The notes under the pieces are model-generated. The model did not search any database. It saw only the letters and a program-made list of their open reading frames with translations, and was not told the DNA's origin. A program made the position numbers and the translations under genes. A stretch of 64,000 bases of DNA from Noviherbaspirillum suwonense (GTDB taxonomy: Bacteria > Pseudomonadota > Gammaproteobacteria > Burkholderiales > Burkholderiaceae_D): the NCBI RefSeq assembly GCF_900182955.1, contig NZ_FXUL01000002.1, forward strand, positions 186,001 through 250,000, given 5' to 3'. Numbering within the stretch: position 1 is the stretch's first letter; every line of letters starts with the position of its first letter. Of this stretch, positions 8,549-17,911 are shown piece after piece.

Positions 8549-11122
8549 ATGGAAGTTTCAAGAATCCGGGCTTTGCGTGGACCCAACCTCTGGAGCCATC
8601 ACACCGCCATCGAGGCAGTCATCCACTGCGCGCCGCATGAGTGCGCGATTGCCGACATGCCAGGCTTCGAAGCCCGACTGCGGGAGCGTTTTCCGTGCCT
8701 GGCGCCGCTGCAGCCCAGCGGCCACCGGGACGCGGTCTCGATGGCGCATGTCGTCGAACTGGTGACCCTCGGGCTGCAGGCGCATGCAGGCTGCCCGGTC
8801 ACGTTCAGCCGCACGACACCCACGACCGAGGCAGGCATCTTCCAGGTCGTGGTCGAATATTCGGAAGAGGAAGTCGGCCGCCAGGCGTTCGACGTGGCAA
8901 TCGCGCTGTGCGAAGCGGCCCGCAATGCGGAAGATTTCGACATCGTCGCCGCGCTGGCCCAGCTGCGCGAACTCGACGAGGATGTTCGGCTAGGCCCCAG
9001 CACCGGCTCCATCGTCGATGCCGCCGCGGCGCGCAATATCCCGTTCCGGCGCATGACCGGGGGCAGCATGGTGATGTTCGGCTGGGGCAGCAGGCAGCGC
9101 CGCATCCAGGCAGCCGAGATGGACCGCACCAGCGCGATCGCCGAGGCCATTGCGCAGGACAAGGAACTGACCAAGAAGCTGCTTGCAGCAGCCGGCGTGC
9201 CGGTTCCCCGCGGCGGCATCGCCTGCGACCCGGAAGCGGCATGGACGCTTGCGCAGCAGATCGGCCTGCCGGTCGTGGCCAAGCCCAAGGACGGCAACCA
9301 GGGCAAGGGCGTGACGGTCAATATCGACAGCCGCGAAAGCCTGCTGGCCGCGTTCACGGCGGCCCAGTCCTATGGCGACGAAGTCATCATCGAGCGCTAC
9401 CTTGCGGGCGATGATTTTCGGCTGCTGGTGGTCGGCAACAAGCTGGTTGCCGCCGCCCGCCGCGATCCGCCGCAGGTCGTCGGCGACGGCGAGCACACGG
9501 TGCGCCAGCTGGTGGACATGATCAATAGCGACCCGCGCCGCGGCAGCGGCCATTCGACTTCGCTGACCCGCATCCGCTTCGACGACATCGCGCTGGCGCG
9601 GCTCGCGCAGCAGGGCTACGAGGCCGGGTCGGTGCCGGCGCGCGGACAGCGCGTCATCCTGCGCAACAACGCTAACCTGTCCACCGGCGGCACCGCGACC
9701 GACGTGACCGACGACGTGCATCCGGCCGTGGCGGCCTGCGCGGTCGAGGCGGCGCGCATGGTGGGGCTCGACATCTGCGGCGTCGACATGGTGTGCGACA
9801 GCGTGCTCAAACCGATCGAGGAACAGGGTGGCGGCATCGTCGAAGTCAATGCGGCGCCCGGCCTGCGCATGCACCTGACGCCGTCCTACGGCAAGCCGCG
9901 CGCAGTGGGCGAAAGCATCATCGACGACATGTTCCCGGCTGGCGAAGATGGCCGCATCCCGGTCATCGCCGTCACCGGCACCAACGGCAAGACCACCACC
10001 GTGCGGCTGATCGCGCACCTGCTCGGCAAGGCCGGGCTGCGCGTCGGCATGACCAACACCGACGGCGTGTATATCGAAGGACGGCGTATCGACAGCGGCG
10101 ACTGCAGCGGCCCGAAGAGCGCCCGCAACGTGCTGATGCATCCGGATGTCGATGCGGCGGTGTTCGAGACTGCCCGCGGCGGCGTGTTGCGCGAGGGCCT
10201 GGCCTTCGACCGCTGCCAGGTGGCCGTGGTCACGAACATCGGCAGCGGCGACCACCTTGGCCTGAACTACATCACCACGGTGGAAGACCTGGCGGTGCTC
10301 AAGCGCGTGATCGTCCAGAATGTCGCGAGCAGCGGCATGGCGGTGCTGAACGCGGCGGATCCCATCGTCGCGTCAATGGCGGAAAACTGCCCGGGGCAGG
10401 TGACGTATTTTGCGGAGGACCGGCATCATCCGCTGATGACCATGCACAGGGCGCAGGGTTTGCGCGTGGTGTTCATCGATGGCCATGACCTGGTCGCCGC
10501 CGAGGGCGCGATGGAGCAGCGGATTGCGCTGACCGACATCACCATCACCCGCGGCGGCAGCATCGGCTTCCAGGTGGAAAACGTGATGGCCTCGGTGGCG
10601 GCCGCCTGGGCGACCGGGCTGGAATGGGACGTGATCCGGGCCGGCCTGCGGACATTCTCCAATGACAGCGACAATGCGCCCGGCCGCTTCAATATCTTCA
10701 ATTACCGGGGCGCTACCGTGATCGCCGACTATGGCCACAATCCCGATGCGATGCTGGCGCTCGTGCGCGCGGTCGGCACGCTGCCCGCCCGCCGCCGCTC
10801 GGTGGTGATCAGCGGGGCAGGGGACAGGCGCGATGACGATATCCGCCAGCAGACCCGCATCCTCGGCGACATGTTCGACGACGTGCTGTTGTACCAGGAC
10901 CAGTGCCAGCGCGGCCGCGAGGACGGGGAGGTCATCGCCTTGCTGCGCGAGGGGCTGGAAGGCGCGCGGCGGACCAGCGACATCGAGGAGATACGCGGCG
11001 AGTTCAAGGCGATCGACACCGCGATGAGCAAGCTCGACGCAGGCGACCTGTGCCTGATCCTGGTAGACCAGATCGATGAAGCGCTCGCGCATATCGCGGG
11101 CAAGCTGGCGGAAGCCGCCTAG
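8549..11122 (+). CDS. cphA: Cyanophycin synthetase
   Basis: 857 residues, a normal length for proteobacterial CphA. It polymerises cyanophycin (multi-L-arginyl-poly-L-aspartate), a nitrogen and carbon store, adding Asp to the backbone and Arg to its side chains with ATP. The N-terminal domain begins MEVSRIRALRGPNLW. The ATP-grasp domain follows, with VVAKPKDGNQGKGV and IVEVNAAPGLRMHL. The Mur-ligase-like domain has an intact P-loop GTNGKTT (477-483) and ends with DYGHNPDAM and SGAGDRRDDD. All three functional regions are complete, in contrast to the paralogue immediately upstream. No cyanophycinase (cphB) or isoaspartyl dipeptidase lies in this window, so degradation genes must be elsewhere if present. 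A strong terminator follows at 11158. Confidence 0.96.
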   Translation: MEVSRIRALRGPNLWSHHTAIEAVIHCAPHECAIADMPGFEARLRERFPCLAPLQPSGHRDAVSMAHVVELVTLGLQAHAGCPVTFSRTTPTTEAGIFQVVVEYSEEEVGRQAFDVAIALCEAARNAEDFDIVAALAQLRELDEDVRLGPSTGSIVDAAAARNIPFRRMTGGSMVMFGWGSRQRRIQAAEMDRTSAIAEAIAQDKELTKKLLAAAGVPVPRGGIACDPEAAWTLAQQIGLPVVAKPKDGNQGKGVTVNIDSRESLLAAFTAAQSYGDEVIIERYLAGDDFRLLVVGNKLVAAARRDPPQVVGDGEHTVRQLVDMINSDPRRGSGHSTSLTRIRFDDIALARLAQQGYEAGSVPARGQRVILRNNANLSTGGTATDVTDDVHPAVAACAVEAARMVGLDICGVDMVCDSVLKPIEEQGGGIVEVNAAPGLRMHLTPSYGKPRAVGESIIDDMFPAGEDGRIPVIAVTGTNGKTTTVRLIAHLLGKAGLRVGMTNTDGVYIEGRRIDSGDCSGPKSARNVLMHPDVDAAVFETARGGVLREGLAFDRCQVAVVTNIGSGDHLGLNYITTVEDLAVLKRVIVQNVASSGMAVLNAADPIVASMAENCPGQVTYFAEDRHHPLMTMHRAQGLRVVFIDGHDLVAAEGAMEQRIALTDITITRGGSIGFQVENVMASVAAAWATGLEWDVIRAGLRTFSNDSDNAPGRFNIFNYRGATVIADYGHNPDAMLALVRAVGTLPARRRSVVISGAGDRRDDDIRQQTRILGDMFDDVLLYQDQCQRGREDGEVIALLREGLEGARRTSDIEEIRGEFKAIDTAMSKLDAGDLCLILVDQIDEALAHIAGKLAEAA

Positions 11123-11157
11123 CGGAGGAATCGCCTGCTGCTGACGAACGCGGGAAC

Positions 11158-11185
11158 AAGGCCAGTGGAGACACTGGCCTTTTTT
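11158..11185 (+). terminator. Intrinsic terminator after cphA
   Basis: Perfect 8-bp stem GGCCAGTG / CACTGGCC with GAGA loop, flanked by AA on the left and followed by six T, 36 bases after the cphA stop. It closes the cyanophycin operon. Confidence 0.9.
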
Positions 11186-11658
11186 GTGCGTGAGCGGTTA
11201 GCGTTGCCTGGGGTGAGCTTCGAGAAAGGCGGATCTGAGCTACGCAGGGCCGAACGAAGCGGCATCAATCCACCTTGGCACGATGTACGCTGTAAATCAT
11301 AAAAATGCAACTATCCAATGCAATACTACTCCTAACAATAAACCTTAAAACCGCAATCAAAAAAAGGGAAGCTTGTAGCCAGTTAGCGAAAGAGGGGATG
11401 ACCTTTTAGGTTTTTATTCGAAAAGTATCAGTGGTTCGAGATCGTGAAGGGCGGCTCAAATAATTAACGAGTTTAAGTATGTGTGAGCATGAGTTGAATT
11501 CCGGATTCACCGGGATATATCTGAAAATTCAAACACTTAATTGCGTCGTTTATTGATTTGTCGCGTGCAGATGCTCGCTTGATTCAATATAATTTGAAGG
11601 GGTTGGAAGTACATTTATGTGACCATTTTCGTTCTGCCACGGGATTTAATCGCTTACG
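11186..11658. other. Gene-free AT-richer region before the recombinase
   Basis: About 470 bases without a supportable gene. Base composition is visibly more AT-rich than the surroundings, with A-runs around 11295-11370 and 11520-11600. No Shine-Dalgarno-led frame, tRNA or repeat was seen. It marks the left side of a compositionally different stretch that reaches to about 14.1 kb. Confidence 0.55.
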
Positions 11659-12684
11659 ATGAAAAACTCTCTTTTTGATACAAGTGATTTCTGGGCAACG
11701 GACCCGATGACGCCGTTCAAGGAATTCATCGCGTCTTCCGAATTCGTCGAACTGGGTCGGCGGGTGCCGGCTTTCCGCGACCCTGGCAAGGCAGTCCAGC
11801 CCTTGCGGCCGGTGACGATCCAGGTCTACACGTTGATGTTCGGAAAATTCCATCGCTGGATGCGGGATCACGGCAAGACCCTTTACACCGTGAACGACGA
11901 CGACATCCTGCAATTCCTGAATTCCCGCGCCCTGGACGAGAGCGGAACCGGCGAACAGCTGAAAAGCACGATCCGCGTGAAATATGTCCGCATGCTCGAA
12001 CGCGTGTTCCAGCACCTGGAAGTCGCGCCGAATCCGGCCCAGAGCACTGCATTCCAGATCTACAAGACTGCAGGCGCGAGCGGCAAGGATCTCGACATGG
12101 TGGTGATGGATACAGCGCAGCAGCAGGCTTTCATGCAGGCGCTCCCGGTTGCCAACGATACGCCGGCAGGCTGGAAACGCCGCCGCGACAGGGCGATGCA
12201 GGCGCTGATGCTGGGTGCGGGCCTGACCGTGGCCGAGGCGATGCACGCGAAGACCCGCGACCTTGGCAGCGTGGATAACACCGGGTCCTTGCCGGTCACG
12301 GTCAATCCGGAATCCAGTCACAGCACGACGCGCGAGCACCGGACCCTGTTGCGGCCGTTCGCCGTGCCGGAAGTGATGCAGTGGCTGGAGGAACGGAGAA
12401 AGCTGGATATTCCTGGCCAGCTGCTGTTTCCGGCATCGCTGGCAACCGGCAAGCCGCTCGACAAGGCCACCGTTTATCGCCAGGTCAAGAAAACCTTTGC
12501 CCGGGCCGGCCTGGAAATGCCGCGACAGGGTGGACGCACGCTGCGCAACACCTTCGCGGTCCGCGAGCTGGAAAGCGAGTCCGTGGAACTCGTTGGGGAG
12601 TTGCTGGGGTTGGAACGGCGGAGCTCTACCGAATACTACCTGGATGCCGCACGCAAGAAGGCCAGGCCGCAGAGCTTGTCCTGA
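11659..12684 (+). CDS. Tyrosine-recombinase-like protein with degenerate catalytic set
   Basis: 341 residues. An N-terminal SAM-like core-binding region (RPVTIQVYTLMFGKFHRWM) is followed by a phage-integrase-type catalytic fold. Aligning by eye, box I reads MLGAGLTVAEA, where active enzymes have TGLRxSE, so the first Arg is Thr. Box II reads GRTLRNTFAVRE, keeping the second Arg but with Arg in place of His. The His/Trp position in LLGLERRSSTEYYLD is Leu. The nucleophile Tyr (EYYLD) remains. Integrase function is therefore doubtful; it may be a decayed or domesticated recombinase, or a DNA-binding derivative. No attachment sites were recognised. The AT-rich upstream region and lack of a clear Shine-Dalgarno sequence fit acquired DNA. 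A hairpin terminator follows. Confidence 0.75.
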   Translation: MKNSLFDTSDFWATDPMTPFKEFIASSEFVELGRRVPAFRDPGKAVQPLRPVTIQVYTLMFGKFHRWMRDHGKTLYTVNDDDILQFLNSRALDESGTGEQLKSTIRVKYVRMLERVFQHLEVAPNPAQSTAFQIYKTAGASGKDLDMVVMDTAQQQAFMQALPVANDTPAGWKRRRDRAMQALMLGAGLTVAEAMHAKTRDLGSVDNTGSLPVTVNPESSHSTTREHRTLLRPFAVPEVMQWLEERRKLDIPGQLLFPASLATGKPLDKATVYRQVKKTFARAGLEMPRQGGRTLRNTFAVRELESESVELVGELLGLERRSSTEYYLDAARKKARPQSLS

Positions 12685-12707
12685 TATCGATGGCAGCTGA
12701 AATTAAG

Positions 12708-12747
12708 AATCGAACGGCTGCATTGCTGCAGTCGTTCGATTGCTTTT
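12708..12747 (+). terminator. Intrinsic terminator after the recombinase gene
   Basis: Stem of about 15 bp (AATCGAACG outer arm pairing with CGTTCGATT, inner CTGCA/TGCAG) with a TTGC loop, followed closely by TTTT. It lies 24 bases after the stop. Confidence 0.7.
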
Positions 12748-12917
12748 GGAGGCCAGGCAGTTGGGCAGGCCGGGGCGGACCTGGGAAACCAGGGCTGATA
12801 AATCCTGCAGGATTATCCTGGTTCCAGACCTAATTTAACATAATACAAATTATAAGCAGTTTTGATGCAGGGAAAGCACGGCGCCGAAATGGTGCTCGCC
12901 GTGCATGAACCGGACGC

Positions 12918-13139
12918 CTACTTTGCCGTCCCAGTGCCGCTGCCAGTCGTGCCGCTTGCCGTGCCGCCCGAGGACGTTCCGCTTGTTCCCGCGCCTGCGC
13001 CTGTCGTGCCGCTCTGGCTGCTCGTCCCGCTCGCCGCCGGGGTTCCGCTCGATCCGCCGCCACGGTTGCAGCCGCCAAGCACCAAAACCAATGCAACCGC
13101 AGAAAGTGCGACACGAACGCCTGTTGAAGATGTGTTCAT
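12918..13139 (-). CDS. Small Gly/Ser/Thr-rich lipoprotein
   Basis: 73 residues. MNTSSTGVRVALSAVALVLV is a lipoprotein signal peptide ending in the lipobox LGGC. After the acylated Cys the mature part is almost entirely Gly, Ser, Thr and Ala, low in complexity and disordered. The start at 13139 is preferred because AAGGAAG sits 6 bases upstream; the adjacent ATG at 13142 is too close to it. No catalytic or binding function can be inferred. It probably sits in the outer or inner membrane facing the periplasm. It is convergent with the recombinase gene and compositionally resembles the secreted Gly/Ser protein at 37.7 kb without obvious homology. Confidence 0.65.
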   Translation of the reverse strand: MNTSSTGVRVALSAVALVLVLGGCNRGGGSSGTPAASGTSSQSGTTGAGAGTSGTSSGGTASGTTGSGTGTAK

Positions 13140-13893
13140 CATTCTTCCTTTCCTGTGAGTTGAATTTCCACAACCACGCGAAACGACGACGTTTCGGGCA
13201 GCATGGTTGTTAGACATAGATATTTTTTGACGTGCGCTGTTCCGATAAATCATTTGGCTTGCATCAGGAGCACTGATATCCATCAACACCGTTAACCGCT
13301 CGCCCCGCTTCGGTTCAGCGAGACGCGGTGGCTAGATGCAATTAATTCTTGAACTGTTTATCGAAGCATCGTTTCGTCTGCTGCTCAATGAGGGACTAAC
13401 CGAGACTTTCCCAGCGACATGTTGCGCAATGAACGTGCGTGCACGGGCGTTTAAAGTGTTTTTCGGCCACCGATCCCAATGTTCGTAGGGATTGCCCTTC
13501 TAGACCATTTGCAAAGGCGTTAAAACGGCTAGCACCGACAGGATTGGATTTTCGATGCAATTCCGCCGATCAAACAGCGCCGAATGCGTATCTAGCTAAT
13601 CTCGTATTGCGGATTGGGAAAATAATGGCCTGGATCGTCACCTCGGAAGGCTCGAATTAAGCGAGTACGGAAGATTAATTGGCGGCGCTTGGGCCTAGAG
13701 CAAGGCAGACCATGGAGTTCACTCCGCCGTCTGATGTTTCCTCACATTTTGCACTTCTAAAAACTGCTCGATCCGACCGCCAGCGCTGAAAGCTGGTTGG
13801 GATTCTAATATTCGTTCATTGAAACTGGATAATTGCAATTTACGGCACGTGAAAGGCTACGTAGCCGGGATAACTGCCAATGCCCAAGCCAGT
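13140..13893. other. Gene-poor region
   Basis: About 750 bases with no frame that combines a Shine-Dalgarno sequence, a plausible start and protein-like composition. Base composition is more balanced than the rest of the window. Together with 11186-11658 it suggests a remnant of acquired DNA around the degenerate recombinase. I see no repeats or RNA gene in it. Confidence 0.5.
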
Positions 13894-14010
13894 TTAGGGA
13901 ACGAACGGCAGCGTGTTTTGCAGGAATTCTGCAGAGCACAGCACATAAGCCGACACTGCACAGAACACTGTGGGCACAAGAGCAATAACGCCTGACTGGT
14001 ATTTACGCAT
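13894..14010 (-). CDS. Candidate 38-residue membrane protein
   Basis: A short frame starting ATG at 14010 and encoding MRKYQSGVIALVPTVFCAVS, followed by AYVLCSAEFLQNTLPFVP and TAA. A Shine-Dalgarno sequence AGGGGAA lies 7 bases before the ATG. The N-terminus is positively charged (RK) and is followed by one hydrophobic stretch of about 20 residues, the classic pattern of a small single-pass inner-membrane protein. No family is recognised. The ribosome-binding site plus charge and hydrophobicity pattern are the only evidence. Confidence 0.4.
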   Translation of the reverse strand: MRKYQSGVIALVPTVFCAVSAYVLCSAEFLQNTLPFVP

Positions 14011-14122
14011 GATGGTTCCCCTATTCGATGATGGAAGAATAGGCGAAGCACCGAATAGTTGATATCAGACAACCTCCTGTCCTATTGTAGGAAAACCGGC
14101 AAAATGCAGGTGATGCTTGCCG

Positions 14123-15139
14123 CTAGAATGCCCGCCCCTTTCGCCATGCCTCGGTGGCGCCAACCAGCGCGGCCGAATTGCCCGGTTCGCTTGCCGAGTG
14201 GCCGGCATCCGGCACCATGACCAGCCGCGAACCTGGCCAGGCCCTGTGCAGCTGATAGGCCACTGAAGGCGGGCAGATCATGTCATAGCGACCCTGGACG
14301 ATGCATGCCGGCAGGTGCCGGATCCGGTCCAGGTTCGCAAGCAACTGCCCGTCCTCAAGAAAGCCCGCATGCACGAAGTAATGTGCTTCGAGTCGGCCTA
14401 TGCTCAGGCTGAGCGCATCGGCAGCCAGGTCGGCAACCGCTTCCTCGTTAGGACGAAGGAAGGCGCAGCGGCCTTCGTAGGTGCTCCAGCTGCGCGCCGC
14501 ACGCAGCGCGGCTGGCTTGTCCGTGCCGAACAGCTTCCGTGCATATGCCTGCAAGAGCCCTTCCCCTTCCTCTTTCCCTTCAGCTTCCGCCGCGCCGGCC
14601 CGGAAATCGGCATGCGCTTCCGGGAAGAACTGGCCCATCCCATCCATGAACCAGTCGATTTCCGCCTGGGTGCAAAGGAAGATGCCGCGCAGGATGAAGC
14701 CCGTACAGCGTTGCGGGTAAGCCTGCCCGTAGGCAAGCGCGAGCGTCGATCCCCACGAACCGCCGAATACCAGCCAGCGCGATATGCCCAGCATCTCGCG
14801 CAGCTTCTCGATATCGTCGACCAGCAGCGGCGTCGTGTTGTCGCGCACTTCGCCATGGGGCGTGGATTGTCCGGCGCCGCGCTGGTCGAACAGGACGATG
14901 CGGTAATGGGAAGGATCGAAAAACTGCCGGTGCCGCGGCGACAAGCCGCCACCTGGCCCGCCGTGAAGAAACAGCACCGCCTCGCCGTCAGGATTGCCGC
15001 ACTCTTCCCAGTAAAGCGTATGGAGATCGTCGACCGCGAGGAAACCGGTGCGGTAAGGCGCGATCGGAGGGAAAAGCGGTGCGGGTTCAACGATCGCGCT
15101 GGCCGTCGGCGGCAGGCTGGTATCTCGGACAGTCGTCAT
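14123..15139 (-). CDS. pip: Proline iminopeptidase (alpha/beta hydrolase, peptidase S33)
   Basis: 338 residues from the chosen start. It removes N-terminal proline from peptides in the cytoplasm. The alpha/beta-hydrolase features are all present: oxyanion HGGPGGG, DQRGAGQSTPHG, the nucleophile elbow GGSWGS, Asp in VQGRYDMICPP and His in PDAGHSASEPG. The start is uncertain: ATG at 15139 best fits family length, while ATG at 15184 (GAGG just upstream) and GTG at 15208 would add 15 or 23 residues. It is divergent from the FtsK gene with no shared operon partners. Confidence 0.92.
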   Translation of the reverse strand: MTTVRDTSLPPTASAIVEPAPLFPPIAPYRTGFLAVDDLHTLYWEECGNPDGEAVLFLHGGPGGGLSPRHRQFFDPSHYRIVLFDQRGAGQSTPHGEVRDNTTPLLVDDIEKLREMLGISRWLVFGGSWGSTLALAYGQAYPQRCTGFILRGIFLCTQAEIDWFMDGMGQFFPEAHADFRAGAAEAEGKEEGEGLLQAYARKLFGTDKPAALRAARSWSTYEGRCAFLRPNEEAVADLAADALSLSIGRLEAHYFVHAGFLEDGQLLANLDRIRHLPACIVQGRYDMICPPSVAYQLHRAWPGSRLVMVPDAGHSASEPGNSAALVGATEAWRKGRAF

Positions 15140-15357
15140 GGTCTGTAACAGTCGGTCAAGTGGGTTGTTTTGCAGGCCGCGCATGGCCTCGTTTCGGTTA
15201 ATATCCACGCTTTGATTCCAAGGATACAGAAGTAGTCCGCCGCTGGTGCGGGCCGGCCGGTGGATTGCAGCAGGTCCGTCCTGGTACCCGTCCCCGCCCT
15301 GCCCGCCTGGCTGCCAGCCGCATGCCTGGCAAGCGTCTACTTCATCGCAACTCTGGT

Positions 15358-17898
15358 ATGCACATCGCTGTTCTAAACTGGTTTGGTTGGTCCCTGTTGT
15401 GGCTTCTGCCGCTCCTGGTGCGTTTCATCGGCGGTCTGCTCGGACATGGTCCGGGCATAGGCGGACGCGGCACCATACGCCTCTGGCTGGGCTCGCTGCT
15501 GATGCTGGTGGCCAGCAGCGCCATTGAAGGCGCTTTGCGCAGTTCAGGTGGTAATTTATTCGGAAGCTGGATAGATGCAAAATTAAGTAGTACGCTTGGC
15601 ACGGCCGGCAGCGTGCTGGTCGTCGCCGGCGCGGTTGCGCTAAGCCTCTACTGGATGTTCAAGCGTGTCGCCGATACCGACGACGACGCGGAGCCGGCGC
15701 CAGCCCGGGCCGCTCCTGCGGAACCGCTTTCGCATCCGCGCCGCACCCTGTCCGCAGCGCCTCCGCCGCTGCGCGCAAACCCGGGCAGCCTGCGTGCTGC
15801 CACGACCCCGCCGCCGCGTCGCCAGCCGTCGTGGCGCTTGCCCAAGCCCATCCCTTCGCAGGAAACGGTGGCGGGAAGGCGCCATCCGTCGCCGCTCGTC
15901 CCGGCCGAAAAAAGCGAAGGCCGGAGCGCTGCCCGCGCCCCCAGCGCCTGGGACGCCGTCGAGAGCCTCCGGCCTACCGACGCGATGCTGGCCCGTGCGC
16001 AGGCACGCGAGGAAGCGGCCCGACGGGAACGCGAACTGCGCAAGCAGCGCGAGCAGCAGGACAACCCTGCCCGCTTCCATGGCGCGGCCGGGACGCCGGC
16101 TTGCCATCCACCTGCTCCGCCTGCGGTGGTTCCCGCCATGCCGGCTGCGCCGCCCTTCGCGCCCGAGGTCATCGACAGCAGCGAGTTCCTTCCCCCCGGC
16201 TTCATGATCGAGCCGGAGCCGATGCCCTGGCGGGCCGATACAGCGCCGGAAGAAGAAATCCCGGTCATCGACAGCAGCGATATCTTCTTCGGCGTCGACT
16301 CCGCGCCCGAGCCGACCTATGCGGCCCAGCCGCGCAGCGATGCGCCGCCGGCATCGTCGCGCCCTTCCCCACCCGCGCCGTCCGCACAGCCTATTCCTCC
16401 GGCGCGCCCGGCGTCGCACTGGATGCCCCTGCCCGGGCTGAGCCTGCTCGACGCGGGAGATGGCGGCAGCTTCGACATACCGCAGCATGAGCTCGACCAG
16501 ACCGGTCAATTGATCGAGCAGCGCCTGAAGGAATTCAAGGTGCCGGTCACCGTGCTGGGCGCGGGCGCCGGCCCGGTGATTACCCGCTACGAGGTGGAAC
16601 CGGCGATCGGCGTGCGCGGCGCGCAGATCGTCGGCCTGATGAAGGACCTGGCGCGGGCGCTCGGCCTGACCTCGATCCGGGTGGTGGAAACCATCCCCGG
16701 CAAGACCTGCATGGGACTGGAGCTGCCCAACCTGCGGCGGCAGATGATACGGCTGTCGGAAATCCTGGAGTCGGATGCATACCGCGGCTCGCCGTCCAAC
16801 GTCACGATCGCGCTGGGCAAGGACATCACCGGCAAGCCGGTGGTAACCGACCTGGCGCGCGCGCCGCACATGCTGGTGGCGGGCACCACCGGCTCCGGCA
16901 AGTCGGTGGCGATCAACGCGATGATCCTGTCGCTGCTGTACAAGTCGACGCCGGACGACGTGCGGCTCATCATGATCGACCCGAAAATGCTGGAGCTGTC
17001 GGTCTACGACGGCATCGCGCACCTTCTGGCGCCGGTGGTCACCGACATGAAGCTGGCCGCCAACGCGCTGTCCTGGTGCGTCGCCGAGATGGACCGGCGC
17101 TACCGGCTGATGTCGGCGCTGGGCGTGCGCAACCTGGCCGGCTACAACCAGAAGATCCGCGACGCCGCCGCGGCCGGCCGCAAGGTGTCCAACCCGTTCT
17201 CGCTGACGCCCGATGCGCCGGAGCCGCTGGAGCCGCTGCCGATGATCGTGGTGATCATCGACGAGCTGGCCGACCTGATGATGGTCGCCGGCAAGAAGAT
17301 CGAGGAACTGATCGCGCGGCTCGCGCAGAAGGCCCGCGCGGCGGGCATCCACCTGATCCTCGCGACCCAGCGGCCGTCGGTCGACGTGATCACCGGCCTG
17401 ATCAAGGCGAACATCCCGACCCGGGTCGCGTTCCAGGTCTCGTCCAAGATTGATTCCCGCACCGTGCTCGACCAGATGGGCGCGGAGGCGCTCCTCGGCC
17501 ACGGCGACATGCTGTTCCTGCCGCCGGGTTCCGGCTACCCACAGCGCGTGCATGGCGCCTTCGTGTCGGACCAGGAAGTGCACCGGGTGGTGGAATACCT
17601 GAAGCAGTTCGGCGAGCCGGATTACGAGGAAGCGGTGCTGGCAGGGCCGGCCTCGAACGAGGAAGCCGGCGACGCGCCCCCGGCCGATGCCGATGCGGAA
17701 GCCGACCCGCTGTACGACGAAGCCGTCGCCTTCGTCATCCGCACCCGCAAGGCGTCGATCTCGTCGGTCCAGCGGCAGCTGCGCGTCGGCTACAACCGGG
17801 CGGCCCGGCTGGTCGAGCAGATGGAGACGGCGGGCATCCTGTCGGCAATGGCCAGCAACGGCAGCCGGGATGTGCTGGCGCCGCCGGGAAGCGACTAG
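15358..17898 (+). CDS. ftsK: DNA translocase FtsK/SpoIIIE family
   Basis: 846 residues. The N-terminal membrane part shows about three helices (residues ~5-25, 38-55, 80-98), one fewer than canonical FtsK. A long Pro/Ala/Arg-rich linker (~105-370) follows. The motor domain has Walker A GTTGSGKS (509-516), [11 protein letters not shown], Walker [12 protein letters not shown] and [12 protein letters not shown]. The C-terminal gamma winged helix ([32 protein letters not shown]) reads KOPS sequences and activates XerCD in the family. FtsK pumps DNA at the division septum to resolve chromosomes. The usual cell-division neighbours (trxB, lolA) are absent, so this may be the second of two paralogues often found in Burkholderiales (inference). 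The ATG at 15358 begins a hydrophobic N-terminus. Confidence 0.93.
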   Translation: MHIAVLNWFGWSLLWLLPLLVRFIGGLLGHGPGIGGRGTIRLWLGSLLMLVASSAIEGALRSSGGNLFGSWIDAKLSSTLGTAGSVLVVAGAVALSLYWMFKRVADTDDDAEPAPARAAPAEPLSHPRRTLSAAPPPLRANPGSLRAATTPPPRRQPSWRLPKPIPSQETVAGRRHPSPLVPAEKSEGRSAARAPSAWDAVESLRPTDAMLARAQAREEAARRERELRKQREQQDNPARFHGAAGTPACHPPAPPAVVPAMPAAPPFAPEVIDSSEFLPPGFMIEPEPMPWRADTAPEEEIPVIDSSDIFFGVDSAPEPTYAAQPRSDAPPASSRPSPPAPSAQPIPPARPASHWMPLPGLSLLDAGDGGSFDIPQHELDQTGQLIEQRLKEFKVPVTVLGAGAGPVITRYEVEPAIGVRGAQIVGLMKDLARALGLTSIRVVETIPGKTCMGLELPNLRRQMIRLSEILESDAYRGSPSNVTIALGKDITGKPVVTDLARAPHMLVAGTTGSGKSVAINAMILSLLYKSTPDDVRLIMIDPKMLELSVYDGIAHLLAPVVTDMKLAANALSWCVAEMDRRYRLMSALGVRNLAGYNQKIRDAAAAGRKVSNPFSLTPDAPEPLEPLPMIVVIIDELADLMMVAGKKIEELIARLAQKARAAGIHLILATQRPSVDVITGLIKANIPTRVAFQVSSKIDSRTVLDQMGAEALLGHGDMLFLPPGSGYPQRVHGAFVSDQEVHRVVEYLKQFGEPDYEEAVLAGPASNEEAGDAPPADADAEADPLYDEAVAFVIRTRKASISSVQRQLRVGYNRAARLVEQMETAGILSAMASNGSRDVLAPPGSD

Positions 17899-17911
17899 GC
17901 GCCGGCGGGGC

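Noticed and set aside
13439-13660. 73-codon plus-strand frame in the gene-poor region
   Set aside because: Starts with GTG, has no Shine-Dalgarno sequence and no protein-like pattern.
13857-14072. 71-codon minus-strand frame overlapping the 38-residue candidate
   Set aside because: Cys-rich unlikely composition and no ribosome-binding site; the overlapping 38-codon frame has a better start.
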